Shown here: positions 1 to 7,280 of the stretch, piece by piece | Position numbering within the stretch: position 1 is the first letter of the stretch | Layout: each line of letters starts with the position of its first letter | From: Verrucomicrobia bacterium UBA7008 | GTDB taxonomy: Bacteria; Verrucomicrobiota; Kiritimatiellia; RFP12; UBA1067 | Assembly (NCBI GenBank): GCA_002449695.1 | Contig: DJXI01000070.1 | Span: 2,600-12,930 of the forward strand | DNA: 10,331 nt | Reading direction: 5' to 3' | The notes under the pieces: model-generated | Seen by the model: the letters and a program-made list of their open reading frames with translations, nothing else | Databases searched by the model: none | Told to the model about the DNA's origin: nothing | Translations under genes and position numbers: made by a program

Positions 1-600
1 CCGATCATCCAGCCGCCGATCATGAACGCGCTCACGACGAAGGAAGAGCGCCTCATCAAGATGCCGCCGCTCCGGGCCGTCACGAAGATCGAGAAGGTCT
101 GCTTCCCGCTCGTGGTGCTCGTGCTCTGCGCCGTCCTGCTGCCGTCGGCGGTGCCGCTCATCGGCGCGCTGATGCTCGGCAACCTCGCGAAGGAGGCGGG
201 CCCGTCGGTGGCGCGCATCTCCGACACGATGTCGAACGCGCTCATCAACATCGTCACGATCATGCTCGGCCTCTCCGTCGGCTCGAAGCTCGCGTGCGAG
301 AAGTTCCTTTCGGGCACGACGCTCGGCATCCTCGCGCTGGGGCTCTGCGCCTTCTGCGTCGGCACGGCGGCGGGCGTCCTCATGGCGAAGATCATGAACG
401 TCTTCTCGAAGGAGAAGGTCAATCCCCTCATCGGCTCGGCCGGCGTCTCGGCCGTCCCGATGGCCGCGCGCGTCTCCAACAAGGTGTCGCTCGCGAACGA
501 CCCGACGAACTTCGTCCTCATGCAGGCGATGGGCCCGAACGTCTCGGGCGTCATCGGCTCGGCGGTCGTCGCCGGCGTCCTGTACACGCTCTGCAAGTAA
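1..600 (+). CDS. Sodium-pumping decarboxylase (oxaloacetate/methylmalonyl-CoA/glutaconyl-CoA type) beta subunit, C-terminal part
   Basis: This is the membrane subunit that couples decarboxylation of carboxybiotin to Na+ export. The reading frame is open from base 1, starting [14 protein letters not shown], so the ATG at 22 is internal and the N-terminal half lies outside the window. Family signatures visible are the QPPIM.ALTT.EER loop, NLAKE.G...[19 protein letters not shown], and the near-invariant [18 protein letters not shown], followed by [20 protein letters not shown] at the C terminus. Hydrophobic segments alternate with these loops, as expected for a polytopic inner-membrane protein of about 10 helices. 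It ends normally at TAA 598-600. Which acyl substrate is used depends on the alpha subunit, which is not in the window, so OadB, MmdB and GcdB cannot be separated and no symbol is given. Family assignment is very secure. Confidence 0.93.
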   Translation, partial: PIIQPPIMNALTTKEERLIKMPPLRAVTKIEKVCFPLVVLVLCAVLLPSAVPLIGALMLGNLAKEAGPSVARISDTMSNALINIVTIMLGLSVGSKLACEKFLSGTTLGILALGLCAFCVGTAAGVLMAKIMNVFSKEKVNPLIGSAGVSAVPMAARVSNKVSLANDPTNFVLMQAMGPNVSGVIGSAVVAGVLYTLCK

Positions 601-628
601 GGATTTTCTCAAAACGAACAGCACGAAC

Positions 629-1639
629 ATGAAGCAGTACAACGTTGGATTGGTGGGTGTCGGCGCCGTCGGCACCGAGATGATCAAGGTCCTGAAGGAG
701 CGCCGGTTCCCATGCGGGAAGGTGCAGGTCTTCGCCTCGCGCGACCGCGAGGAGACGATTCTCGGCGAGACGTACCAGGTCCGGAAGGCGACGCCCGAGA
801 GCTTCAACGGCCTCGACATCGTCCTCTTCGCCGGCAAGACGGACGTCGCGATCGAGCTGAAGGACGCGGTCGTCAAGGCGGGCGCGAAGATGATCGACAA
901 CTCGCGCGCGTTCCGCCAGGATCCCGACGTGCCGCTCGTCGTGCCGCAGGTCAACCCGGAGGACCTCGACTGGAACAAGGGCGTCATCGCGAACCCGAAC
1001 TGCACGACCGCGATCATGCTCGAGGCGGTCGCGCCGCTCCACAAGGCGAAGGGCCTCAAGCGCCTCATCGCCTCGACGTACCAGGCGGCGTCAGGCGCGG
1101 GCGCGCCCGGCCTCGCGGAGCTGGAGAACCAGATCCGCGACTACGCGGCCGGCCGGCCGCTTACGGTCAAGGCGTTCCAGCACCAGCTCATGTACAACCT
1201 CATTCCGCACATCGACAAGTTCGACATGACGAACGGATACACGCTCGAAGAGCTGAAGATGCGCAACGAGGCGCGCAAGATGCTGCACCATCCCGACCTC
1301 AGGCTGAGCTGCACATGCGTGCGCGTGCCGATCGCGCGGGCGCATTCGGAGTCGCTGAACCTCGAGTTCGAGAACGACATCACGCCCGACGAGGCGCGCG
1401 AGATCCTGCGCGGCGCGGAAGGCGTCAAGGTCGTCGACGATCCGCTCAACAACATCTACCCGATGCCGCTCGACGCGACCGCGAAGTACGACGTGCTCGC
1501 CGGCCGCATCCGCCAGGACCTGAGCCGCGACGACAGGAAGGGGCTGGAGATGTTCGTCTCCGGCGACCAGCTGCTGCGCGGCGCGGCGCTCAACGCGGTG
1601 GAGATCGCCGAGCACCTGATCAAGCGCGGCCTGATCTGA
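629..1639 (+). CDS. asd: Aspartate-semialdehyde dehydrogenase
   Basis: This cytosolic enzyme reduces aspartyl-4-phosphate to aspartate-semialdehyde with NADPH, the branch point to lysine/diaminopimelate, threonine and methionine. The 336 residues match the family length. Visible features are the N-terminal Rossmann motif GLVGVGAVG (residues 7-15), the catalytic cysteine Cys125 in NPNCTT, Gln152 in STYQAASGAG, the substrate-binding Arg232 in CVRVPIARAHSE, and the catalytic base His239. The C terminus GDQLLRGAALNAVEIAEHL is also typical. The ATG at 629 puts the Rossmann strand right at the start. There is no good Shine-Dalgarno close by; an AAGGA at 599-603 is about 25 nt away. It follows the decarboxylase gene by 28 nt with no terminator, so co-transcription is likely. 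Confidence 0.97.
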   Translation: MKQYNVGLVGVGAVGTEMIKVLKERRFPCGKVQVFASRDREETILGETYQVRKATPESFNGLDIVLFAGKTDVAIELKDAVVKAGAKMIDNSRAFRQDPDVPLVVPQVNPEDLDWNKGVIANPNCTTAIMLEAVAPLHKAKGLKRLIASTYQAASGAGAPGLAELENQIRDYAAGRPLTVKAFQHQLMYNLIPHIDKFDMTNGYTLEELKMRNEARKMLHHPDLRLSCTCVRVPIARAHSESLNLEFENDITPDEAREILRGAEGVKVVDDPLNNIYPMPLDATAKYDVLAGRIRQDLSRDDRKGLEMFVSGDQLLRGAALNAVEIAEHLIKRGLI

Positions 1640-1686
1640 GCGGGATTCTCGCGCAGAGGCGCGGAGAGAAGAAAGAGGGGGCGAGC

Positions 1687-2508
1687 ATGTATCGGCATGT
1701 TGTCATCTGGAGGCTGAAGGACGGCCTTGAGAATCCGGCGGCGGTCAAGGCGGGCATCCGCACGTCGCTCGAAGGGCTCGTCGGCACGGTGCCGGGCCTG
1801 CTGCGCGCCAAGGTCTACGCGGACGCGGCGGACGCCGCCGCCGTGATGCTGGACGCGCTTCTCGTCTCGCCGGACGCGCTCGCCGCGTACGCGACGCACC
1901 CGGCGCACGTGGCCGCGGCTGAGACGTTTGTCAAGCCCTTCGTCGCGTCGCGCACCGCGTTCGACTGCGCGGGCGGCTCGGAGCTCGACGAGCTCATCTA
2001 CGAGCGCCGCAGCATCCGCGCGTTCAGGCCGGAGGAGCCGCCGCGCGCGCTCGTCGACGAAGTCGTCAAGGCGGGGCTGCTCGCGCCGACCGGCCGCAAC
2101 CGGCAGAGCACCGTCGTCATCCGCCTCGACGATCCGGAAATCCGCGAGGCCGTGCGCGCGAAGAACGAGGAGATCCGCGGCGCGCCGCCGGCGGGTCGCG
2201 TGAACGATCCCTTTTACGCCGCGCCGGTGATGCTGCTCGTCGTCGCGGACACGGCGAACGACACGGCCGTCTACGACGGCTCGCTCGCGCTCGGCAACAT
2301 GATGCTCAAGGCGCACGAGCTGGGGCTGGCCGCGTGCTGGATCCACCGCGCGAAGCCGGAGATCGACTCGCCCCTCGGCCGGAAGATCCTCGCGCGCGCG
2401 GGGCTCGACGGTGCCTACGAAGGCGTCGGTCACCTGGCGCTCGGCTACGCGGCGTGCCCGCTCCCGGCGCCGCACCCGTACAATCCCGCGCGTTACCGCG
2501 CCGTCTGA
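1687..2508 (+). CDS. Dabb (stress-responsive alpha/beta barrel) domain fused to a nitroreductase-family domain
   Basis: The 273-residue protein has two parts. Residues 1 to about 96 start MYRHVVIWRLKDG and look like a Dabb domain (ferredoxin-like dimeric barrel; note the His4 strand, VPGLL at 35-39 and the AAYATHPAHV segment at 67-75). From about residue 98 to the end it is a flavin nitroreductase-like fold: RRSIRAFRPEEPP (107-119) and LLAPTGRNRQS (131-141) are the usual FMN-phosphate binding regions, then DPFYAAPVMLLVVAD, DGSLALGNMMLKAHELGLAACWIHRAK, and EGVGHLALGYA (245-255). The substrate is unknown; the nitroreductase part predicts an NAD(P)H- and FMN-dependent reductase in the cytosol. 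The ATG at 1687 is chosen because a purine-rich AGAGGGGG ends about 5 nt upstream and the Dabb strand begins at once. It lies 47 nt after asd, and its stop overlaps the queH start. Domain calls are from motif recognition; the fusion itself is directly visible as one uninterrupted frame. Confidence 0.85.
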   Translation: MYRHVVIWRLKDGLENPAAVKAGIRTSLEGLVGTVPGLLRAKVYADAADAAAVMLDALLVSPDALAAYATHPAHVAAAETFVKPFVASRTAFDCAGGSELDELIYERRSIRAFRPEEPPRALVDEVVKAGLLAPTGRNRQSTVVIRLDDPEIREAVRAKNEEIRGAPPAGRVNDPFYAAPVMLLVVADTANDTAVYDGSLALGNMMLKAHELGLAACWIHRAKPEIDSPLGRKILARAGLDGAYEGVGHLALGYAACPLPAPHPYNPARYRAV

Positions 2509-3191
2509 TGTCCGCCGCCGCCATGACCGTTGCGCTCCATACCTGCTGCGGGCCGTGCTCGTCGTCGTGCGTGCCGCGGCTGAAGGAACTCGGCCACGAC
2601 GTCGTGATGTTCTTCGCGAACTCCAACATCGACTCGAAGCAGGAGTTCATGCGCCGCCTCGTCGAGGCGCAGAAGGTCGCGGACGCGGAGGGCGTGAAGC
2701 TCGTCGCGCTCAAGTACGACCACGAGGAGTGGCTGCGCGAGGTGGCGGCGGGGCTGGAGAACGAGCCCGAGCGCGGCGAGCGGTGCGCGAAGTGCTTCCG
2801 CTACAGCCTCGGCAAGACGATGCAGTTTGCGAAGGAGATGGGCATCGGGGCGTTCACGACGACGCTGACCGTCTCGCCGCACAAGGACACGAAGGTCATC
2901 TTCCGCGAGGCGGGGCTTCTGCCGTACGAGCCGGGCGCGCCGAAGTTCCTGGAGGAGAATTTCAAGAAGCACGACGGCTTTGCGAAGTCGATGGCGCGCA
3001 GCACGGAACTGGGGCTGTACCGCCAGAAGTTCTGCGGCTGCGAATTTTCGATCCGCCCGCCGAAGCCGAAGAAGCCGCGCGTACCGAAACCCGCCACCGC
3101 CCCCGAAGGCGCGACAGCGGACGCGGAGGCGTCTGCGGCCTCGCCCGACCTGCTCGCCCGACCCGCAGTTTGCGGGCTCCCGCCGACATGA
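2508..3191 (+). CDS. queH: Epoxyqueuosine reductase QueH
   Basis: QueH reduces epoxyqueuosine to queuosine in tRNA, using an Fe-S cluster, and is the non-homologous replacement of the cobalamin-dependent QueG. Seen here with the ATG at 2508: LHTCCGPCSSSC (residues 10-21), GERCAKCFRYSL (90-101), TTTLTVSPHKD (117-127), the FLEENFKKHDGFAKSMARSTELGLYRQKFCGCEFS block (147-181) and the paired Cys176/Cys178. These conserved cysteines are the cluster and iron ligands in the family. The ATG at 2508 overlaps the previous stop as TGATG, implying translational coupling; a second in-frame ATG at 2523 gives a slightly shorter N terminus and cannot be excluded. Residues after about 184 form a Pro/Ala/Lys-rich tail of roughly 40 residues that is not part of the usual family core. 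Its last bases and stop codon fall in an inverted repeat, suggesting the tail was gained from inserted or read-through DNA. Confidence 0.93.
   Translation: MSAAAMTVALHTCCGPCSSSCVPRLKELGHDVVMFFANSNIDSKQEFMRRLVEAQKVADAEGVKLVALKYDHEEWLREVAAGLENEPERGERCAKCFRYSLGKTMQFAKEMGIGAFTTTLTVSPHKDTKVIFREAGLLPYEPGAPKFLEENFKKHDGFAKSMARSTELGLYRQKFCGCEFSIRPPKPKKPRVPKPATAPEGATADAEASAASPDLLARPAVCGLPPT
3162..3176 (+). repeat. Small perfect hairpin in the queH 3' end
   Basis: CCCGCA (3162-3167) and TGCGGG (3171-3176) form a perfect 6-bp stem with a GTT loop. It lies within the last codons of queH and partly inside the left arm of the larger inverted repeat. There is no T-tract after it, so it is not a canonical intrinsic terminator. 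Confidence 0.5.
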
Positions 3192-3259
3192 TTTTGACGC
3201 GCGCGCCGTCGCACGCGCCTGTTGGAGCCGGTCGTCAAAATCACGTCGGGCCCACAAAC
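3168..3259. repeat. Imperfect long inverted repeat spanning the queH stop codon
   Basis: The inner arms CCGACATGATTTTGACG (3183-3199) and CGTCAAAATCACGTCGG (3233-3249) pair at 16 of 17 positions, with the mismatch at 3188/3244. Outside them GTTTGCGGGC (3168-3177) pairs with GCCCACAAAC (3250-3259) at 9 of 10 positions, with a 5-nt bulge TCCCG (3178-3182) on the left side only. The spacer 3200-3232 is GC-rich. The whole palindrome is about 92 bp and contains the queH TGA at 3189-3191. It could be a degenerate miniature inverted-repeat or interspersed palindromic element, or an RNA hairpin protecting the queH transcript end. No target-site duplication was recognised. Confidence 0.6.
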
Positions 3260-3321
3260 GTGCTCTCGGTCGCCAGTCGGGTTCGGCCGCTTCCGCCTCC
3301 CGACTTCTTCCGAATGCCTCT

Positions 3322-3345
3322 AAACCTCCAAACTTCCAAACCTCT
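3322..3345. repeat. Three tandem imperfect 8-bp repeats (AAACYTCY)
   Basis: The units are AAACCTCC (3322-3329), AAACTTCC (3330-3337) and AAACCTCT (3338-3345). Together they form a 24-bp pyrimidine-rich tract on the + strand, directly against the terminator stem. The composition contrasts with the GC-rich surroundings. A protein-binding site, a rut-like unstructured RNA segment or a simple slippage repeat are all possible; none can be chosen from sequence. Confidence 0.55.
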
Positions 3346-3371
3346 ATCCGCCCAATGATGGGCGGATTTTT
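3346..3371 (+). terminator. Intrinsic (rho-independent) terminator after queH
   Basis: ATCCGCCCA (3346-3354) and TGGGCGGAT (3359-3367) form a perfect 9-bp stem with the tetraloop ATGA, followed at once by a run of T (3367-3371). This is the canonical layout of a factor-independent terminator on the + strand. It would end the transcript running through queH. The T-tract leads straight into the extended -10 element of the ilvB promoter, so the hairpin occupies the -35/spacer region of that promoter. Confidence 0.85.
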
Positions 3372-3379
3372 GATATAAT
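3371..3379 (+). promoter_or_regulatory. Extended -10 promoter of ilvBN
   Basis: TGATATAAT (3371-3379) is a perfect sigma70 extended -10 (TG-n-TATAAT). No TTGACA-like -35 is visible at the expected distance, where the terminator stem lies. Transcription starting about 7 nt after the hexamer would fall at about 3386, only 2-4 nt before the first ATG (3389). The element closely resembles those at 5405 and 8734. Confidence 0.75.
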
Positions 3380-3388
3380 ATTTCTCTT

Positions 3389-5125
3389 ATGAGCAAGAAT
3401 CAGATGAGAACCGGCGCGCGGGCGCTGGTGGAGTCGCTGGAGAAGGCGGGCGTCGAGGTGCTCTTCGGCTACCCCGGCGGCGCCGTGCTGGACATCTTCA
3501 ACTGCCTGCCGGAGGCGAAGTTCAATTTCGTTCTCGGCCGCCACGAGCAGGGCAGCGCGCACATGGCCGACGGCTACGCGCGCGCGACGGGCAAGCCGGG
3601 CGTCTGCATCGTCACCTCCGGCCCCGGCGCGACGAACACGATCACGGGCCTCGCGACCGCCAACATCGACGGCATCCCGATGATCGTCATCACGGGCCAG
3701 GTCGCCCTCTCGCTCATCGGCACCGACGCCTTCCAGGAGGCGGATACGACCGGCATCGCGCGCGGCGTCTCCAAGCACTGCTTCCTCGTCCAGTCGGCGG
3801 ACGAGATCCCCCAGACGATCGCCGAGGCGTTCTACATCGCGACGCACGGCAAGCCGGGCCCCGTCGTCATCGACATCCCGAAGAACTGCCAGCAGGCGCT
3901 GACGGCGGCGAAGTATCCCGAGCGCGTCTCGCTCCGCGCCTACCATCCCGAATCGACGGCGACCGTCCGCCAGCTCAACCGCCTTGCCAAGCTCATCAAC
4001 GCGGCCGAGCGCCCCGTCCTCTACGCGGGCGGCGGCGTGATCGCGTCGGGCGCGGCGAGCGACGTCGCGGCCCTCGCGCACCGCGCCGAGATTCCCGTCA
4101 CGACGACGCTGATGGGCCTGGGCTCCTTCGACGAGCACGACCCGCTCGCGCTCGGCCTCTCCGGCATGCACGGCAGCGCCGCCGCGAACTGGGCGCTCCA
4201 CGAGGCCGATCTCATCCTCGCGCTCGGCGTGCGCTTCTCCGACCGCGTGACGGCGAAGATCTCCGAATACGCGCAGCGCGCGACGCTCGTCCACGTCGAC
4301 TGCGATCCCGCGTCCATCAACAAGAACGTGCGCGCCGACCTCGGCATCGTCGCCGACGTGAAGGACGTGCTGACGACCGTCTCCTCGCGCGTCAAGACGG
4401 CGACGCACCCCGCGTGGCTCAAGCGCATCGCGGACTGGAAGCGCCTCAAGCCGCTCGGCTACAGGCCGCTGCACGACGGCGTCATCATGCCGCAGGCCGT
4501 CGTCGAGGCGATCGACCGGGCGTCGAAGGGCCGCGCGATCGTCGTCACCGACGTCGGCCAGACGCAGATGTGGGCCGCGCAGTACTTCCGCCACAACCGG
4601 CCGCGCCACTTCCTGTCGTCGGGCGGCATGGGCACGATGGGCTTCGGCATCCCCGCCGCCATCGGCGCCGCGTTCGCGCAGCCGGACGAGACGGTCGTCG
4701 CGATCTGCGGCGACGGTGGCGCGCAGATGACGTTCGAGGAGGTGGTTGTTGCGGTGGAGCACCGCCTGCCGGTCGTCTTCGTCGTCGTCAACAACGGCTG
4801 CCTCGGCATGGTGCGCCAGTGGCAGGAGCTCTTCTACGCGAAGCGCTACGCGGGCTCGATCCTCGGCTCGAAGGGCCGCATGACCATCGAGCGCATCGAC
4901 GAATCGGCGCTCGACTACGACTACCTGCCGGACTTCGTCAAGCTCGCCGAGGCGCACGGCGCGAAGGGCTACCGCGTGATCGATCCCGCGAAGCTGGAGC
5001 CGACGATCAAGAAGGCGCTCGCCGCGCGCAAGACGGCGGTCGTCGAGGTGATCGTCGAGCCGCGCGCGAACGTCTACCCGATGATCCCCGGCGGCAAGAG
5101 CGTGACCGAAATGGTGTTCGACTGA
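3389..5125 (+). CDS. ilvB: Acetolactate synthase, large (catalytic) subunit
   Basis: This ThDP-dependent cytosolic enzyme condenses two pyruvates, or pyruvate and 2-oxobutyrate, in the first committed step of valine, leucine and isoleucine synthesis. The 578 residues match the family. Order of features: the N-terminal pyrimidine-binding domain with FGYPGGAVLDIFN and the catalytic Glu53 in GRHEQGSAHMADGYARA; the central domain with GGGVIASGA and GVRFSDRVTAKI; the C-terminal PP-binding domain with SGGMGTMGFGIPAAIGAAFA, the ThDP motif G441-D-G ending at Asn468-Asn469, and LGMVRQWQELFY. The first ATG (3389) follows an in-frame TGA at 3371, so nothing further upstream is possible. A second in-frame ATG at 3404 (MRTGARALVESL) fits the usual family start as well. 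It is followed by ilvN after 14 nt. Feedback control would come through the small subunit. Confidence 0.96.
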   Translation: MSKNQMRTGARALVESLEKAGVEVLFGYPGGAVLDIFNCLPEAKFNFVLGRHEQGSAHMADGYARATGKPGVCIVTSGPGATNTITGLATANIDGIPMIVITGQVALSLIGTDAFQEADTTGIARGVSKHCFLVQSADEIPQTIAEAFYIATHGKPGPVVIDIPKNCQQALTAAKYPERVSLRAYHPESTATVRQLNRLAKLINAAERPVLYAGGGVIASGAASDVAALAHRAEIPVTTTLMGLGSFDEHDPLALGLSGMHGSAAANWALHEADLILALGVRFSDRVTAKISEYAQRATLVHVDCDPASINKNVRADLGIVADVKDVLTTVSSRVKTATHPAWLKRIADWKRLKPLGYRPLHDGVIMPQAVVEAIDRASKGRAIVVTDVGQTQMWAAQYFRHNRPRHFLSSGGMGTMGFGIPAAIGAAFAQPDETVVAICGDGGAQMTFEEVVVAVEHRLPVVFVVVNNGCLGMVRQWQELFYAKRYAGSILGSKGRMTIERIDESALDYDYLPDFVKLAEAHGAKGYRVIDPAKLEPTIKKALAARKTAVVEVIVEPRANVYPMIPGGKSVTEMVFD

Positions 5126-5139
5126 CAAGGAGTGGCGTC

Positions 5140-5385
5140 ATGAACGAAGAAGTCTACCGTTTCAACTGCTACGTCGAAAACAAGCCGGGCGTCCTCGCGC
5201 GCATCGTCGGGCTCATCTCCGGGCGCGGCTACAACATCCAGACGCTGAACGTCGGCCCCACCGAGGACGGCACCGTCTCGCGCATGAAGATCGACATCCT
5301 CGGCACCGCGCGCGTCATCGCGCAGATCACGAGCCAGCTCCAGAACCAGGTCAATGTCATCGAGGTCACCTGCCGGAAGCTGTAG
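5140..5385 (+). CDS. ilvN: Acetolactate synthase, small (regulatory) subunit, single ACT domain
   Basis: The protein of 81 residues starts MNEEVYRFNCYVENKPGVLARIVGLISGRGYNIQTLNVGPTEDGTVSRMKI, the classic N-terminal ACT domain of IlvN/IlvH that binds valine and activates the large subunit. A clear AAGGAG at 5127-5132, 7 nt before the ATG, fixes the start. It lies 14 nt after the ilvB stop, so the two are one operon. Standard IlvH proteins are about 160 residues with a second C-terminal domain; here the protein ends right after the first ACT domain, and the next gene begins 36 nt later, so there is no room for the missing part. It is thus closer in size to the short IlvM/IlvN type. Whether it confers valine inhibition is unknown. 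Confidence 0.93.
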   Translation: MNEEVYRFNCYVENKPGVLARIVGLISGRGYNIQTLNVGPTEDGTVSRMKIDILGTARVIAQITSQLQNQVNVIEVTCRKL

Positions 5386-5404
5386 GCGCGCGGCGCGGCG
5401 TTTA

Positions 5405-5413
5405 TGATATACT
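5405..5413 (+). promoter_or_regulatory. Extended -10 promoter of the dCMP deaminase-tpiA cluster
   Basis: TGATATACT (5405-5413) is an extended -10 element in an AT-rich island (5401-5416) between GC-rich coding sequences. No convincing -35 lies about 17 bp upstream, where the sequence is GGCGCG-like. The start codon at 5422 is only 8 nt beyond the hexamer, so the predicted transcript starts at or within 1-3 nt of the ATG. There is no Shine-Dalgarno sequence between them. Confidence 0.72.
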
Positions 5414-5421
5414 ATTGAGCC

Positions 5422-5920
5422 ATGGCGAAGAAATGTGCAGATCCGCGTCCGAGCTGGGACGAGTACTTCATGGAGATCGCGGAGGCGACCGCCAAGCGCT
5501 CGAACTGCTCGCGCCGCCACGTCGCGGCCGTCGTCGTCAAGGACCGCCACATCCTGTCGACCGGCTACAACGGCACGCCGCACGGCACGGCCAACTGCTT
5601 CGCGGGCGGCTGCCCGCGCTGCTCGGGCAAGGTCGAAAGCGGCACGCACCTCGAGGAGTGCCTGTGCGTCCACGCCGAGCAGAACGCGATCTGCCAGGCG
5701 GCGTTCCACGGCATCGCGCTCGGCGGCGCGACCATCTACGTCACGATCTCGCCGTGCCTCACCTGCGCCAAGCTGATCGTCAACTCGGGCATCCGCGAGG
5801 TCGTCTACGGCGGCGACTACGCGTTTCTCGACACGGTCAAGAAGATGTTCAGGGACGCGGACGTCACGTACCGGAAATTTGAAAAGTCCAACACAACAGC
5901 AAAAAAGGAAAGAAGCAAAC

Positions 5921-5931
<11 letters not shown>
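5422..5931 (+). CDS. comEB: Deoxycytidylate (dCMP) deaminase
   Basis: This zinc enzyme converts dCMP to dUMP, feeding thymidylate synthesis (ComEB/T4 dCMP deaminase family). In the 169 residues the zinc site is complete: His84-Ala-Glu86 (CVHAEQNAI) with the proton-shuttling glutamate, and Cys112/Cys115 (SPCLTCAK). Other family marks are RPSWDEYFMEIA (9-20), RSNCSRRHVAAVVVKD (26-41), STGYNGTPHG (46-55), the Cys59/Cys64/Cys67 insert, and REVVYGGDY. The start is forced: an in-frame TGA lies at 5416-5418, and no other start codon precedes the conserved SWDEY. The last 11 nt overlap tpiA, and the Lys/His-rich C-terminal tail is encoded by the DNA that carries the tpiA ribosome-binding site. ComEB is the Bacillus name of the orthologue; a competence role is not implied. 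Confidence 0.93.
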
Positions 5932-6674
<743 letters not shown>

Positions 6675-6682
<8 letters not shown>

Positions 6683-7280
6683 GCCGGCGGCGATCCTGGC
6701 CGCCGCGCTCCTCGCGGCGGCCGGCTGCTTCAACGAGCCGGAGCCGGCGTACAGGACGGTTCCGGCCGAAAACCGCGTCTACCTGTCGGACCGCGGGCTC
6801 GTCGATCTCACGGGCGAGGCCGCGGCGCTGAAGGCGGGCGCGGCGATCGACTACGTCAATCTCGACCGCAACCGCCTCGAGGTCTTTCCCGCCGAGCTCG
6901 CGTCGCTGACGGGCCTCAAATGGCTGCGCCTCAACGACAACCGGCTGAGCGAACTGCCCGACCTCGGCGCGCTCGTGAACCTGCGCCGCCTCTACCTGCG
7001 CGGCAACCGGTTCACCGCCGTGCCCGAGACGCTGAAGGACCTGCCGTCGCTGACGGACGTGGACCTCTCCGACAATCCGCTCGCGGAAATCCCCGACTGG
7101 CTCGCCGCCAAGAAGAATCTCGCGGCGCTGTCGTTCACGCGCACGCAGATCACGAAACTGCCGGCGGACCTCACGGCGTGGCGCTCGCTCCGTCAGCTCC
7201 AGCTCGGCGAGCTGAAGCTGACGCCGGAAGAACGTGCGCGCGTGCGCGCGGCGCTGCCGCACACGGCGGTCGTCTTTTGA
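6675..7280 (+). CDS. Leucine-rich-repeat lipoprotein
   Basis: The 201-residue protein begins with a short basic N terminus (MRK), an Ala/Leu-rich hydrophobic segment (4-16) and a lipobox-like AAGC with Cys18, predicting a lipid-anchored, exported protein. From about residue 58 to 177 it consists of five to six leucine-rich repeats of about 23 residues, with the pattern LxxLxLxxNxLxxLPxxLxxL (for example 81-102, 103-125, 126-148). It ends with a short capping segment, LTPEERARVRAALPHTAVVF. Such repeats usually bind proteins; the partner is unknown. The -3 position of the lipobox is Ala rather than the usual Leu, so lipidation is likely but not certain. The start ATG lies in the 8-nt overlap with the tpiA stop (ATGCGTAA), and the end overlaps the MATE gene. 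Confidence 0.85.

Noticed and set aside
599..603. AAGGA as the Shine-Dalgarno of asd
   Set aside because: It lies about 25 nt before the ATG at 629, too far for normal initiation, and overlaps the previous stop codon.
712..1686. Apparent 598-codon frame that would extend the Dabb-nitroreductase protein upstream through asd
   Set aside because: The part before 1687 is an Arg/Pro/Gly-rich shadow of asd in another frame. The ATG at 1687 has a ribosome-binding site and starts the Dabb domain.
3192..3388. Possible small gene in the 197-bp gap between queH and ilvB
   Set aside because: Frames here are continuations of shadow frames from queH, with no start context or conserved motif. The space is explained by the inverted repeat, tandem repeats, terminator and promoter.
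3344..5128. A 594-codon open frame on the - strand antisense to ilvB, plus other long antisense frames (for example 8936-10324 and 7352-8719)
   Set aside because: They are rich in Arg, Asp, Ala and His with no domain motif, and mirror genuine genes. Long antisense open frames are expected from the codon bias of high-GC DNA.
5386..5404. GC-rich GCGCGCGGCGCGGCG stretch after ilvN as a terminator
   Set aside because: It has no stable symmetrical stem with a loop and only three T afterwards, so no intrinsic terminator can be supported; read-through from ilvBN remains possible.
5879..5920. Earlier in-frame ATG at 5879 for tpiA
   Set aside because: It would add 14 residues before the usual MRTKIIAGNWKMN start, lies further inside the deaminase gene, and bypasses the AAGGAA at 5905-5910.
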